Position numbers and translations under genes: made by a program. A model generated the notes under the pieces. The model worked only from the letters and a program-made list of their open reading frames with translations. It was not told the origin of the DNA and did not search any database. From Flavobacteriaceae bacterium NBU2973 (lineage in GTDB: Bacteria > Bacteroidota > Bacteroidia > Flavobacteriales > Flavobacteriaceae): 64,000 bases of DNA. The stretch covers positions 62,001 to 126,000 of the forward strand of contig JAOEIQ010000001.1 in NCBI GenBank assembly GCA_026162565.1, written 5' to 3'. Below are positions 8,082 to 16,075 of this stretch, piece after piece; the first letter of the stretch is position 1, and the number at the start of each line of letters is the position of its first letter.

Positions 8082-8571
8082 TTAAATAATCAAAAAATCA
8101 TCAAAGACTACTTGCTTAATTAAAATTTCTCCATTTTTAATCTCTGACTTATCTATTAAATAGTTTTTGCATTGCTTAAAATTTCTATTATTTTATTTCT
8201 CCCAATCATTCTAATAAACTTTCCGGTAATTATTCGTTTTCTGTTTTTTCGAAGAAAACTTTTATGAAGTTTATAAAAACTATATTTAGATTGCATCGTA
8301 GCTTGTTTTCCAAAATAAATTAATCTTATAGGATATCTTTTATTTACTTTTCCTTCTTTATCATTATTAGTATAATAATTATAGACACAGTAGTTACTTT
8401 GAAAATTCTCACCCTTTTCATAAACTTTTTTGTCTGAATATGAATCCCTAACTTCAAACACAATAAAAACTGCATTTCCATCTTTTACGGATTCTAAATT
8501 TTGACTAAAGCATAAAAAAGGTAAAAAACAAAGCTTAAAATTATTATTAATATTATATATATACGATTCAT
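8082..8571 (-). pseudogene. Chimeric, frameshifted KSFIRKN-family remnant
   Basis: From ATG 8571 the frame begins with the MNRIYIILIII leader of the 5622 lipoprotein, then runs out of frame into a body that is clearly a KSFIRKN copy: CFSQNLESVKDGNAVFIVFEV, closest to copy 4, then YKLHKSFLRKNRKRII and LSNAKTI. The leader and the body are in different frames (the leader frame stops after about 25 codons). A second break follows AKTI near 8162: about 4 nt are missing compared with paralogues, giving in-frame stops, while LIDKSEIKNGEILIKQVVFDD continues in another frame to a stop at 8082. A GTG-started central ORF (8156-8461) would lack a signal peptide and the last strand. Confidence 0.8.
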
Positions 8572-8583
8572 TTTTATTTAAAA
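8530..8583. repeat. 54-bp leader repeat, copy at the pseudogene
   Basis: Second identical copy of the 5581-5634 segment, fused out of frame to a KSFIRKN-family body. Just upstream in the gene direction (about 8599-8625) is AACTTGAGTTGGGTTTAAAAA, which resembles the sequence just 3' of the array's last gene (3988-4008), so similar segments bracket the array. Confidence 0.85.
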
Positions 8584-8753
8584 AACCTAGCTCTAAAATT
8601 AACTTGAGTTGGGTTTAAAAAGATTATTATTTAATTATTAGGTTAGTTTGGTTGATATTCTTTTTTGAAACGCTTTTATTTAAAACTTTTATAGATTTCC
8701 TTTTTCTGTTGCATTATAAAACCAATATATAATTGTGAATAGAATAAAAATCA

Positions 8754-8984
8754 TTAATGAAACTGATCTAACAATAATTTTTTTTTTATTTTTTTTATGT
8801 AATCTTGATAACTTAATAATAAGAAAGTAATAAGAATTATTGGAAACAACAATATCCAAATATAACCTAGAATACTAGGAGTGTAAACAGAAATTTTATA
8901 ATCATTAGGTAATAATAAAATAATTAGTGGTATGATTAAACTCAAACTAAATAAATTACTTAAAAAATTATTTTTCTTATTCAT
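8754..8984 (-). CDS. Small membrane protein, probable slippage frameshift
   Basis: 76 residues with two strongly hydrophobic segments (about 10-26 and 38-58). The ORF ends soon after two adenine runs (minus strand; 8789-8796 and 8778-8787). One extra base in either run would extend the protein to a stop at 8689 and add a third membrane segment (VSLMIFILFTIIYWFY), about 98 residues in all. The part GYIWILLFPIILITFLLL matches GYIYIYLIFPYLLITFLVL in the protein at 9400-9861, so this is a shorter homologue of that protein. It follows the orphan module at 8998-9399 just as the longer one follows the full lipoprotein. A role as an immunity protein is inferred from position only. Confidence 0.6.
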   Translation of the reverse strand: MNKKNNFLSNLFSLSLIIPLIILLLPNDYKISVYTPSILGYIWILLFPIILITFLLLSYQDYIKKIKKKLLLDQFH

Positions 8985-8997
8985 CTCTTTTTGATAT

Positions 8998-9399
8998 TTA
9001 ATTACATCCTAAATCACTTATCGGACGATTTCCATTTAATACTTCTTCTACTTCATCCCAATCAGGTCTATTATGAATTGGTTCAAGAATTGTTGAATCC
9101 CCTCCATTTTCAATTATAAAATCATTAAAATTACTTTGAAAGGTTTCCCATAAAATATCTGCAGCAAAAAAAGGATTCCCTCCACTTAATATAAAAGCAA
9201 CATTTTCTTGTAAATTTGAACTAAATCTATCTACTCCTCTTACAAAGAAATTATAAGAACCATCTTCATTAATTTCATAACCAAACTGTCTAGTTCCAGA
9301 AACAGGGTGATTACTATCCCAAGGAGCTTCCATCGTCATAAAATACCAAAAAGAATCAGTATATTCTGAACAAACAACAACTCCATCATCACTTGGCAA
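8998..9399 (-). CDS. Orphan C-terminal module of the 9868-11643 lipoprotein
   Basis: 133 residues that align end to end with the last 127 or so residues of the 591-residue lipoprotein at 9868-11643, down to the shared terminus LGCN. Shared marks: DGVVVCSEYT, WYFMTMEAPWDS-HPV-GTRQFGYEIN-DGSYNFFVRGVDRF, GGDSTI and HNRPDW. It has no ATG: the first possible codon is TTG at 9399, directly after the stop of the membrane gene (9402-9400), so it is either translationally coupled or a silent cassette. It has no signal peptide. Similarity to the parent begins sharply at the module edge. Confidence 0.6.
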   Translation of the reverse strand: MPSDDGVVVCSEYTDSFWYFMTMEAPWDSNHPVSGTRQFGYEINEDGSYNFFVRGVDRFSSNLQENVAFILSGGNPFFAADILWETFQSNFNDFIIENGGDSTILEPIHNRPDWDEVEEVLNGNRPISDLGCN

Positions 9400-9861
9400 C
9401 TATCTCAATAAATGAAACAATAGTGCACCAACAGTAAAAATAACAGCCCACAGTAACATTTTTAAAAATATTGATTTTAATACTACAAATTGTTTTTTTG
9501 TACTCAATACTATTACTAAAACAAGAAAGGTAATTAATAGATAAGGAAAAATAAGATATATATATATATATCCTATAACACCATTGGCATAATCCAAAAT
9601 ATAAAATATTTGAAATATAAAAAATGAAATAATAATTGTAATAGTTAAAATCTCAAATTTTGTCTTCAATTTCTCGTATTTATTGTCTTTTAATAAGAAA
9701 TATAAAAAGATCCAATATATTACTAAAGAAGCATAAAACATAAAACCAACAGCAGTTGCCAATAAAGAAGAAGGGACAATAATATCTTCCTTTATTAGAA
9801 ATAATGTTATTATTAATAATAATAATGAAATAAAACAAAATAGCTCGGCATATTTTTTCAT
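9400..9861 (-). CDS. Polytopic membrane protein between module copies
   Basis: 153 residues with about five hydrophobic segments (roughly 8-24, 33-56, 70-90, 95-118 and 129-150) and no recognisable domain. It starts 6 bp after the stop of the lipoprotein gene at 9868-11643 and ends one base before the orphan module, so the four genes 11643-8754 look like one operon. Its C-terminal half resembles the protein at 8754-8984. As partner of a possible toxin it may be an immunity protein; this is inference from the arrangement. Confidence 0.7.
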   Translation of the reverse strand: MKKYAELFCFISLLLLIITLFLIKEDIIVPSSLLATAVGFMFYASLVIYWIFLYFLLKDNKYEKLKTKFEILTITIIISFFIFQIFYILDYANGVIGYIYIYLIFPYLLITFLVLVIVLSTKKQFVVLKSIFLKMLLWAVIFTVGALLFHLLR

Positions 9862-9867
9862 AAAATA

Positions 9868-11643
9868 CTAATTACATCCTAATTCACTAATTGGTAACTC
9901 ACCTTGTAGAACTTGTTGTACCTTTTCCCAATCAGGTCTATTATGTACAGGGTCTTGTATTGTTGAATCTCCACCGTTATTATTAACAAAATCGTTTAAT
10001 TTATCTTGGTAATGTTCCCATAAATTATCTGCAAAAACAAAAGGGTCTGTTACTAAATCAGCCATAGTTTCTTGAAAGTATGAAGTAAATCTATCAACAC
10101 CCCTAACAAAAAAGTTATATGATCCATCTGCATTTATTTCATAGCCAAATTGTCTAGTACCAGTAACCGGATGACTGCTATCCCAAGGCGCTTCCATAGT
10201 CATAAAATACCAATTAGTATTAGTATACTCTGAACATACTACAACTCCATCATTACCTAACCAATTGGTGATAGGTAAACTTGAAATGTCAATATCTAAT
10301 TTTATAACCGCTCCTAATGGATCGCTTGAGTTCCATAGATCAATTTCTTGCTGGCAGATAGCATCAATTTCACAATAAGGTTCAAAGGTTGTTAAAGGTT
10401 CAGAAAACAAATTTATATATCTTCTAAAATAATCTTGAAATTCATCTGCTGTAAATTGTTCTCCTGTATTTGGGTTATTTGGTAATGTAGTTATTTTAAC
10501 CGCAAAATAATCAAGGTTTACAATAGTTCCTCCTGCATCTTCTAGATATTGTATGTCCCAATCTCCTAATGGGCCTTCATGATTCTCTTGTAAATCACTT
10601 ATCTTATCCTGTACACTTTGAGGAGCAGTATGTTGTGCTAATACTTGCCACTTTTCTATTTGATCACAATCTATATCTAATAATAAAAAAGGATTTTCCT
10701 CAAGTAAATGTAATAATAAGGGCTCAATATCTCCAACTACAGCTACATCTCCATCACAAACCTCTGGATTGTTATTGCGTTCTGGTATAAAACAAACCCA
10801 AGCATCCATATATTGTGCACTGGTAGATAATGTGCCATTACCATTATAAGGGCCACATTCGGATGCTTTATGAAAGTTCTCTTCTCCAGGAGAGCCAGAT
10901 CCACAATCTCTTATATAAAGTTCTAAATTACAAACTGGATCTGGTTGATCTGATGAAGGGTCTCCAATACCGCCATCTCCAATACCATCTCCATCTACTG
11001 GATCGCCATTGTCATCATCTGTGGTATCGTCTCCAGAGTTACTTCCTCCATTATTATTAGGGTCGTTTGTGCCATCGTTAACATCATCTTCTGGGCAATT
11101 CTCTTCTGGCATTCCTGCATTTTTTAATAACCCATCTGTACTGTAGCTTTTTATTTGTCCTGTAAAACTGGTTATATCTACCTCGCCATTTCTATAAGCT
11201 GTTGCATAGCTGGCTTCCATCTCATAAGCTCTAATTAATGAGCTTACGTCTCCACTCACATCTTCTTTTACTATGTAATTATAAAACACCTGATAATCGT
11301 ACTCATTTACTATTACGGGAAACGAAAAGGTAATGCTACCTGATTCTCCTACAATACCAACACCTCTATTTAAATCTACAACACCAAAAGTGAGTTCTAA
11401 ATAACTTTCATTATCTGCAGATTTATTAGAGCTACTTCTTTTTGCTTTAAAGTAATCTGATACTAAAGGATGCTTACCACTTACATAAGGCACAGTTGTG
11501 AGTGTTTTAGTAATGGTTTCGGTAAAGGTAACTTGCTCTTGTTCTTTAACTAGATCGTCTTCTTTTTGACAAGCAATTATAGATAGCGAAATACCAAAGA
11601 GTAGAATGCCGAGTTTTAAATAATTTTTAAAGTTTTGCTTCAT
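9868..11643 (-). CDS. Large lipoprotein with exchangeable C-terminal module
   Basis: 591 residues. Lipobox SIIAC (Cys25) predicts a lipid-anchored envelope protein. Regions seen: N-terminal domain (about 35-180), an Asp/Gly/Asn-rich flexible linker (about 185-235), a Cys-containing middle region (238-460), and a C-terminal module (about 464-591) with EAPWDSSHPVTGTRQFGY, DGSYNFFVRGVDRF and PVHNRPDW. I do not recognise the module by name. Its duplication at 8998-9399 and the membrane gene that follows resemble polymorphic toxin loci, in which a constant N-terminus carries interchangeable toxin tips. Conserved W, H, R and D residues could be catalytic or structural; the sequence alone does not decide. 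About 200 bp without a gene lie upstream. Confidence 0.8.
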   Translation of the reverse strand: MKQNFKNYLKLGILLFGISLSIIACQKEDDLVKEQEQVTFTETITKTLTTVPYVSGKHPLVSDYFKAKRSSSNKSADNESYLELTFGVVDLNRGVGIVGESGSITFSFPVIVNEYDYQVFYNYIVKEDVSGDVSSLIRAYEMEASYATAYRNGEVDITSFTGQIKSYSTDGLLKNAGMPEENCPEDDVNDGTNDPNNNGGSNSGDDTTDDDNGDPVDGDGIGDGGIGDPSSDQPDPVCNLELYIRDCGSGSPGEENFHKASECGPYNGNGTLSTSAQYMDAWVCFIPERNNNPEVCDGDVAVVGDIEPLLLHLLEENPFLLLDIDCDQIEKWQVLAQHTAPQSVQDKISDLQENHEGPLGDWDIQYLEDAGGTIVNLDYFAVKITTLPNNPNTGEQFTADEFQDYFRRYINLFSEPLTTFEPYCEIDAICQQEIDLWNSSDPLGAVIKLDIDISSLPITNWLGNDGVVVCSEYTNTNWYFMTMEAPWDSSHPVTGTRQFGYEINADGSYNFFVRGVDRFTSYFQETMADLVTDPFVFADNLWEHYQDKLNDFVNNNGGDSTIQDPVHNRPDWEKVQQVLQGELPISELGCN

Positions 11644-11846
11644 ATAATTACAATTTTAAATGGTTATAAGATAGGTGCAAATAGATATTAAACATGTCGT
11701 TAAATCTACATGTACTTGTTTAATGCTAAAATTCGTAATTAGGGAGTTACTACTTTTATTGAGGCAATTAACCGTTGTAATGAGTTAGTTAATTTCTTAT
11801 TGTAGTAAACATAGAAAATAAAATTTACTTTTTCAAGAGTTTAATC

Positions 11847-12920
11847 TTAAAACAATGTCATTTGCCCAGTTTTGTATTGCTCATGTAAAGAGCAATTTAA
11901 TTTAGGCATCGTTTTACCTTTAAAGTATTTTTGTCTTGCTAATTTTATTAGCAAATTAATTTGTTCTGCTATTTTTCCCTGTCCTCGCATTCGTGTTCCA
12001 TAACGAGAGTCGTTGAGATTGCCTCCATGACAATCGGCTATTTGGTTTAATACTTTATCTGCTCTATCTGGTAGTGTTTTAGTAATCCAATCTGTAAAAA
12101 TCTCACCTATGGCACCATTTAATCTTACAATAGTATGCGCGATACTTAAGGCTCCTACCTGACTTACTGCTTTAGCCAATGGTAAAATTTCATGACTATT
12201 AATAGATGGTATTATTGGAGCTAACATGACATTTACTGGAATACCATTGTCGCTTAAAACTTTTACCGTGTCTAATCGCTTTTTTGAAGTCACTGTTCGA
12301 GGTTCTAAAATACGTCTCGTTTTTTCTGATAATGATGTGATTGAAACATTTACAGATATTAAATTATCTTTTGCTAGCTGTTTTAAAATATCCAAATCAC
12401 GAAGGATTAAGGCGTTTTTTGTAATTATGGATACTGGATGTTTGTATTTTAAAAACACCTTGAGACAGTCTCTAGTTATTTTAAACTGCTTTTCTGCAGG
12501 TTGGTAGCAATCAGTATTACCAGACATAACTATTGGATGCGCTTTCCATGATTTCTTCTTGAGTAATTGTTCTAATAATTTTGGAGCATCCTTTTTTACT
12601 AAAATACGTCGTTCAAAATCTAGTCCTGCACTATAACCCCAAAATTCATGACTATTGCGAGCATAACAATAAATACAACCATGTTCGCAGCCTTGATACA
12701 TATTCATAGAATACAACATGCCAACATCAGGACTGGTAACTTTATTGACTATGGTTTTAGGAAATACAGGAAGATATAATGTCTTGTTTTTATCCACTTC
12801 CTCACCTTCTTTTTGGCAATATTCTAAAAAATCATCACGTTGTTCGTGGCTTAATTCGAAGAAACGATTGTGTACATTACGTTGTGCACCTCGTCCTTTA
12901 ATAATAGACTTGGAGTTCAT
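11847..12920 (-). CDS. PA0069-type radical SAM protein
   Basis: 357 residues. The CEHGCIYCYAR motif has the CxxxCxxC cysteines that bind the 4Fe-4S cluster of radical SAM enzymes. It is followed by NSHEFWGYSAGLDFERRILVK, typical of the PA0069/Rv2578c group (COG1533, SplB-related), and by TNVSITSL-like, NVMLAPIIP and RMRGQG segments. It is not a spore photoproduct lyase in a non-sporeformer, and the substrate of this group is unknown to me. It is a single gene with about 200 bp of A/T-rich DNA on its 3' side and a repeat-containing gap of 276 bp upstream. Confidence 0.9.
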   Translation of the reverse strand: MNSKSIIKGRGAQRNVHNRFFELSHEQRDDFLEYCQKEGEEVDKNKTLYLPVFPKTIVNKVTSPDVGMLYSMNMYQGCEHGCIYCYARNSHEFWGYSAGLDFERRILVKKDAPKLLEQLLKKKSWKAHPIVMSGNTDCYQPAEKQFKITRDCLKVFLKYKHPVSIITKNALILRDLDILKQLAKDNLISVNVSITSLSEKTRRILEPRTVTSKKRLDTVKVLSDNGIPVNVMLAPIIPSINSHEILPLAKAVSQVGALSIAHTIVRLNGAIGEIFTDWITKTLPDRADKVLNQIADCHGGNLNDSRYGTRMRGQGKIAEQINLLIKLARQKYFKGKTMPKLNCSLHEQYKTGQMTLF

Positions 12921-13036
12921 AATACTAAAATATAAAGAGTGAAACTAGTATAAGTAGCTCCTTAAAATTAGTAATTATTTTTACTGAAAATTGATAAGAA
13001 AAATAAGGTTATTAACATCTTAAAGATTCTTCACTT

Positions 13037-13097
13037 TATTTCGACTAGTTAGATAACACGTCGACAAGCTCTGTGTGGTACCTCACTGTCCAGCTCA
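13037..13097. repeat. Interrupted interspersed repeat (TTTCGACTAG...AGCTCAATGTAAA)
   Basis: The ends TTTCGACTAG and AGCTCAATGTAAA together match the reverse complement of the core of the repeat at 30074-30119 (TTACATTGAGCTAGTCGAAA), with about 45 bp inserted between them. The insert itself contains a related GTCGACAAGCTC sequence. Confidence 0.55.
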
Positions 13098-13151
13098 ATG
13101 TAAACGTTTAAAATGGCAACACACTCTTTAATATTGAAGAAAAAATTAAAA

Positions 13152-13189
13152 AGATTGCCACAGCTTTTATCAAAAAGCTTCGCAATGAC
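13152..13189. repeat. Half copy of the 25544 palindromic element
   Basis: AGATTGCCACA...CTTCGCAATGAC matches the right half of the element at 25544-25642 with a different central hairpin (AGCTTTT / AAAAGCT). It lies just 3' of the crotonase stop codon. Confidence 0.7.
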
Positions 13190-13196
13190 AATTGGG

Positions 13197-13979
13197 TTAT
13201 TTACCTGGGAAATTGGCTTTGCGTTTTTCTAAAAAGGCTGACGTACCTTCCTTAAAATCTTCGGTGCCAAAGCACTTACCAAATTGTTTGATTTCTTCTT
13301 TATAACCGTCTTTACCATCTTTATAATTGGCATTAACAGCTTTAATAGCCTTACTAATAGCAACTGAAGAGTTTCGCATAATTTTACTAGCAATTTTTCC
13401 AGCAAGAGGCATTAATTCTTCTTGAGTAGTCACATGATTTACTAATCCATAATTTAAAGCGGTATTCGCATCAATCATTCCTGCTGTCATGACTAATTCC
13501 AAAGCGCGACCTTTGCCTACTAGTTGTGGTAACCGTTGCGTGCCTCCATAACCTGGAATAACTCCTAATGACACTTCTGGCAATCCCATTTTTGCATTGT
13601 CGCTTGCTACTCTAAAATGACAAGCCATTGCTAATTCTAATCCACCTCCAAGTGCAAAACCATTAACAGCAGCAATTACTGGAGTTGATAAATTTTCGAC
13701 AAAATCAAATAATAACTCCTGTCCTTTTGCTGCTAGTTTACCACCATTTTCTACACTAAAATCAGCAAACTCACTGATATCTGCTCCTGCAACAAAAGCC
13801 TTCTCTCCACTTCCTGTAACAATAATAACTTTTGTGTTTTTATCATTGTTTGCATCATCAAAAGCTTCATGTAACTCATGAATGGTTTCTTTATTTAACG
13901 CATTAAGTTTGTTTGGACGATTGATAGTTATGGTTGTGATACCATTTTCTGAAGAAGAAAGTATATTGTTGTAATTCAT
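13197..13979 (-). CDS. Enoyl-CoA hydratase/isomerase (crotonase) family protein
   Basis: 260 residues from ATG 13979; an in-frame ATG at 14000 adds seven residues that family members do not need. Crotonase marks: the oxyanion-hole segments AFVAGADISEF and NGFALGGGLELAMACHFR, and LPEVSLGVIPGYGGTQRLPQLVG with the catalytic glutamates at the expected places. The likely reaction is hydration of short-chain 2-enoyl-CoA in the cytoplasm. Exact substrate is not decided by the sequence; 3-hydroxybutyryl-CoA dehydratase-type enzymes are the nearest by motif. Confidence 0.9.
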   Translation of the reverse strand: MNYNNILSSSENGITTITINRPNKLNALNKETIHELHEAFDDANNDKNTKVIIVTGSGEKAFVAGADISEFADFSVENGGKLAAKGQELLFDFVENLSTPVIAAVNGFALGGGLELAMACHFRVASDNAKMGLPEVSLGVIPGYGGTQRLPQLVGKGRALELVMTAGMIDANTALNYGLVNHVTTQEELMPLAGKIASKIMRNSSVAISKAIKAVNANYKDGKDGYKEEIKQFGKCFGTEDFKEGTSAFLEKRKANFPGK

Positions 13980-14030
13980 ATTTATAAATTTACTATTCAT
14001 GTGGTTTCGAGAACCTCAACCACCATAATA

Positions 14031-15485
14031 TTATTGTTTTGGAAAGGTAACTGTAAAGTTAGTACCAACATTTTCTTGCGATGTAAAGTTAATACTTCCA
14101 TTATAAGTTTGCACAATATTTTTTACCATTCCCAGTCCGAGTCCCATTCCACTGGTTTTAGTTGTAAATTTAGGTTCAAAAATTTTAAGCTTATTCTCTT
14201 CAGAAATACCAACACCATTATCTTTTACAGAAATTTTAACCTCATTATTTTCAGAAAACACCTCGACTACTATTTTTGGATTTTCTGAATCTTCAGGTAT
14301 CGCCTGAATACTATTTTTAATCAAGTTAGTAACCACTCTAATAAGTTGCGTTCTATCAAAACTAGCTACTATTTCCTCTTCTTCAGCCTTAAATTCTATG
14401 TAGCTTTCATTAAAAATATCTAATGCTAATTTTACAATCTGCACGACATTTAGTGTTTCTTTTTGTTGGGCAGGCATTTTAGCAAAATTAGAAAATGCAG
14501 AGGCTATAGAACTCATTGTATCTATTTGTTGAATAAGCGTATTACTATATTCTGCAACTTTGGTTTGAATATCTGGGTCGTTAGGGTCGAACTTACGTTG
14601 AAAACTTTGAACACTCAATCGCATTGGTGTTAACGGGTTTTTAATTTCGTGAGCTACTTGTTTAGCCATCTCACGCCAAGCTTGTTCACGTTCACTTTTA
14701 GCAAGTTCTGCAGCACTTTTTTCTAGCTCATCAATCATACTGTTATAGGATTCAATAAGCGTAGTAATTTCTTCTCCTGAATCGTTTACATCAATTTTTT
14801 TGTTACGCTTCTCCAGCCTAAACTCTTTAAGCGTATCGCTTATTGTTTTTAATGATCTTGTAATGTATTTAGAAATAAAATAAGCAAAGGCTATTGCCAC
14901 TAAAAACATGACTAAATAGGCATATGCTAATCGTTTTAAAAACTCGTTAAGCTCTGTTTCATTGAAGGAATCATCTTCAAAATAAGGCACGTGTAAAATA
15001 CCTAGCGGTTTTGATTTAAAATCAGTGAAAACAACATAGGATGTTTTAAAATTTCCTCCTAATTGCTCACTTTCTACTACATGTCTTTTATCTACAGATT
15101 CAAATAATCTATTTAATGTCTCCGTAGATATACATTTGTTTAGTGTATCGTTTTCAAAAGTGGGTTTAGAGCTTTTTAAAAGTGTGCCTTGTAAATCGTA
15201 TAGATTAAATTGAATATTTTGAATATTAGCAATCTCGTAGATTTTATCTTTAAATATTAAATCTAAATTTTCTGTAGCTACTTCATAGGTTGTTTGTTGT
15301 AAAACATAATCTATACTTGCAGAAAGTTGTGCTTCTTTTTTCTCTAAACGAAGTTCATGATAATCTCTAGACTGCTCATTGTATTGATAAATAGTTACTG
15401 CAGCAATTAGTACAGATGCCACAACCACCAACAATATCATGTAAATAAAAATACGGGATCGTAAAGAGAGTTTACTTGAAGCCAT
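14031..15485 (-). CDS. NtrY-like sensor histidine kinase
   Basis: 484 residues. TM1 (about 10-30), extracytoplasmic sensor region (about 31-180), TM2 (about 186-206), HAMP linker, a HisKA H-box MAKQVAHEIKNPLTPMRLS with the phospho-accepting histidine, and HATPase_c with N-box NLIKNSIQAI, G1 DNGVGIS and G2 GMGLGLGMVKN. The EIKNPLTP box is typical of NtrY-type kinases. No response regulator gene lies next to it, so its partner is elsewhere. It lies between crotonase (52 bp) and hemJ (41 bp), on the same strand. Confidence 0.92.
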   Translation of the reverse strand: MASSKLSLRSRIFIYMILLVVVASVLIAAVTIYQYNEQSRDYHELRLEKKEAQLSASIDYVLQQTTYEVATENLDLIFKDKIYEIANIQNIQFNLYDLQGTLLKSSKPTFENDTLNKCISTETLNRLFESVDKRHVVESEQLGGNFKTSYVVFTDFKSKPLGILHVPYFEDDSFNETELNEFLKRLAYAYLVMFLVAIAFAYFISKYITRSLKTISDTLKEFRLEKRNKKIDVNDSGEEITTLIESYNSMIDELEKSAAELAKSEREQAWREMAKQVAHEIKNPLTPMRLSVQSFQRKFDPNDPDIQTKVAEYSNTLIQQIDTMSSIASAFSNFAKMPAQQKETLNVVQIVKLALDIFNESYIEFKAEEEEIVASFDRTQLIRVVTNLIKNSIQAIPEDSENPKIVVEVFSENNEVKISVKDNGVGISEENKLKIFEPKFTTKTSGMGLGLGMVKNIVQTYNGSINFTSQENVGTNFTVTFPKQ

Positions 15486-15526
15486 TAAAAAAATTTACTC
15501 ATAACTATAACAATAATCAAGCCATT

Positions 15527-16075
15527 TTAGGCTTCAGGATTCTTTTCTCGAATTCGCTTATAAATTTTAAATCCTAACATTAGTATAATTCCTAAAACCA
15601 CAATTCCTAAAACACCAAAAATCCAATTAATAGAATTCTTCAAAATCACCAAAAACACGACAGCAAATAGAATAAAAGTTGCTCCTTCATTCCACAATCG
15701 CATAAAGTTAGATGTCACTTTTACCATATCGTTTTGAAGTTGTTTATAATATACATGCGTTTTAAAATGATAGATAAACAACAATACAACGAAGCTTAAT
15801 TTAACATGCATCCAACCTTGTTCTAACCAACTAGGAATTAATATTAAAAGCCAAATAGCAAAAATGGTTGCTAAAACAGCTGAAGGCCAAGTAATAATAA
15901 ACCACAATCGTTTTGCCATTAATTTAAGTTGCTTGCCTAAAATTTCTTTTTCAGGTGAGGGCTTGTGAAATGCTTCTATTTGGTAAACAAATAGTCTTGG
16001 AATGTAGAACAGACCTGCAAACCAAGTGATGACAAAAATAAGATGAAGTGATTTTATATAATTATAGTACTCCAT
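15527..16075 (-). CDS. hemJ: Protoporphyrinogen IX oxidase HemJ
   Basis: 182 residues, four to five membrane helices, of the UPF0093/HemJ family. Marks: LHLIFVITWFAGLFYIPRLFVY with the conserved haem-ligand-type histidine, KRLWFIITWPS, GWMHVKLSFVVLLFIYH and MRLWNEG. It oxidises protoporphyrinogen IX to protoporphyrin IX, the step before ferrochelatase. The start ATG (16075) shares its A with the TAA of the BNR-repeat gene, so they are probably cotranscribed. It complements the haem operon at 22.7-29.9 kb, which has no oxidase gene of its own. Confidence 0.9.
   Translation of the reverse strand: MEYYNYIKSLHLIFVITWFAGLFYIPRLFVYQIEAFHKPSPEKEILGKQLKLMAKRLWFIITWPSAVLATIFAIWLLILIPSWLEQGWMHVKLSFVVLLFIYHFKTHVYYKQLQNDMVKVTSNFMRLWNEGATFILFAVVFLVILKNSINWIFGVLGIVVLGIILMLGFKIYKRIREKNPEA

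Noticed and set aside
8156-8461. Central KSFIRKN frame as a stand-alone gene starting at GTG 8461
   Set aside because: The protein sequence clearly continues on both sides in shifted frames (leader upstream, LIDK strand downstream), so it is a fragment of a broken gene.
4012-8571. Array of repeats considered as CRISPR or an integron cassette array
   Set aside because: Repeats are gene-sized or single pairs, not short regular repeats with spacers; no attC-like sites, integrase or cas genes in the window.
10569-11060. Two plus-strand frames inside the large lipoprotein gene
   Set aside because: Antisense to the Asp/Gly linker and middle region, producing His/Leu-rich low-complexity translations; shadow of the real gene.
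1-12000. Search for a transposase, integrase or phage genes that would mark the accessory region as an island
   Set aside because: None found; the only tRNA (55299-55386) is far away, so island status rests on gene content only.
13999-14028. GGTTTCGAGAACCTCAACCACC-like short sequence, also at about 63556-63578
   Set aside because: Two similar short segments in gene gaps, too short and too imperfect to define as an element from this window alone.
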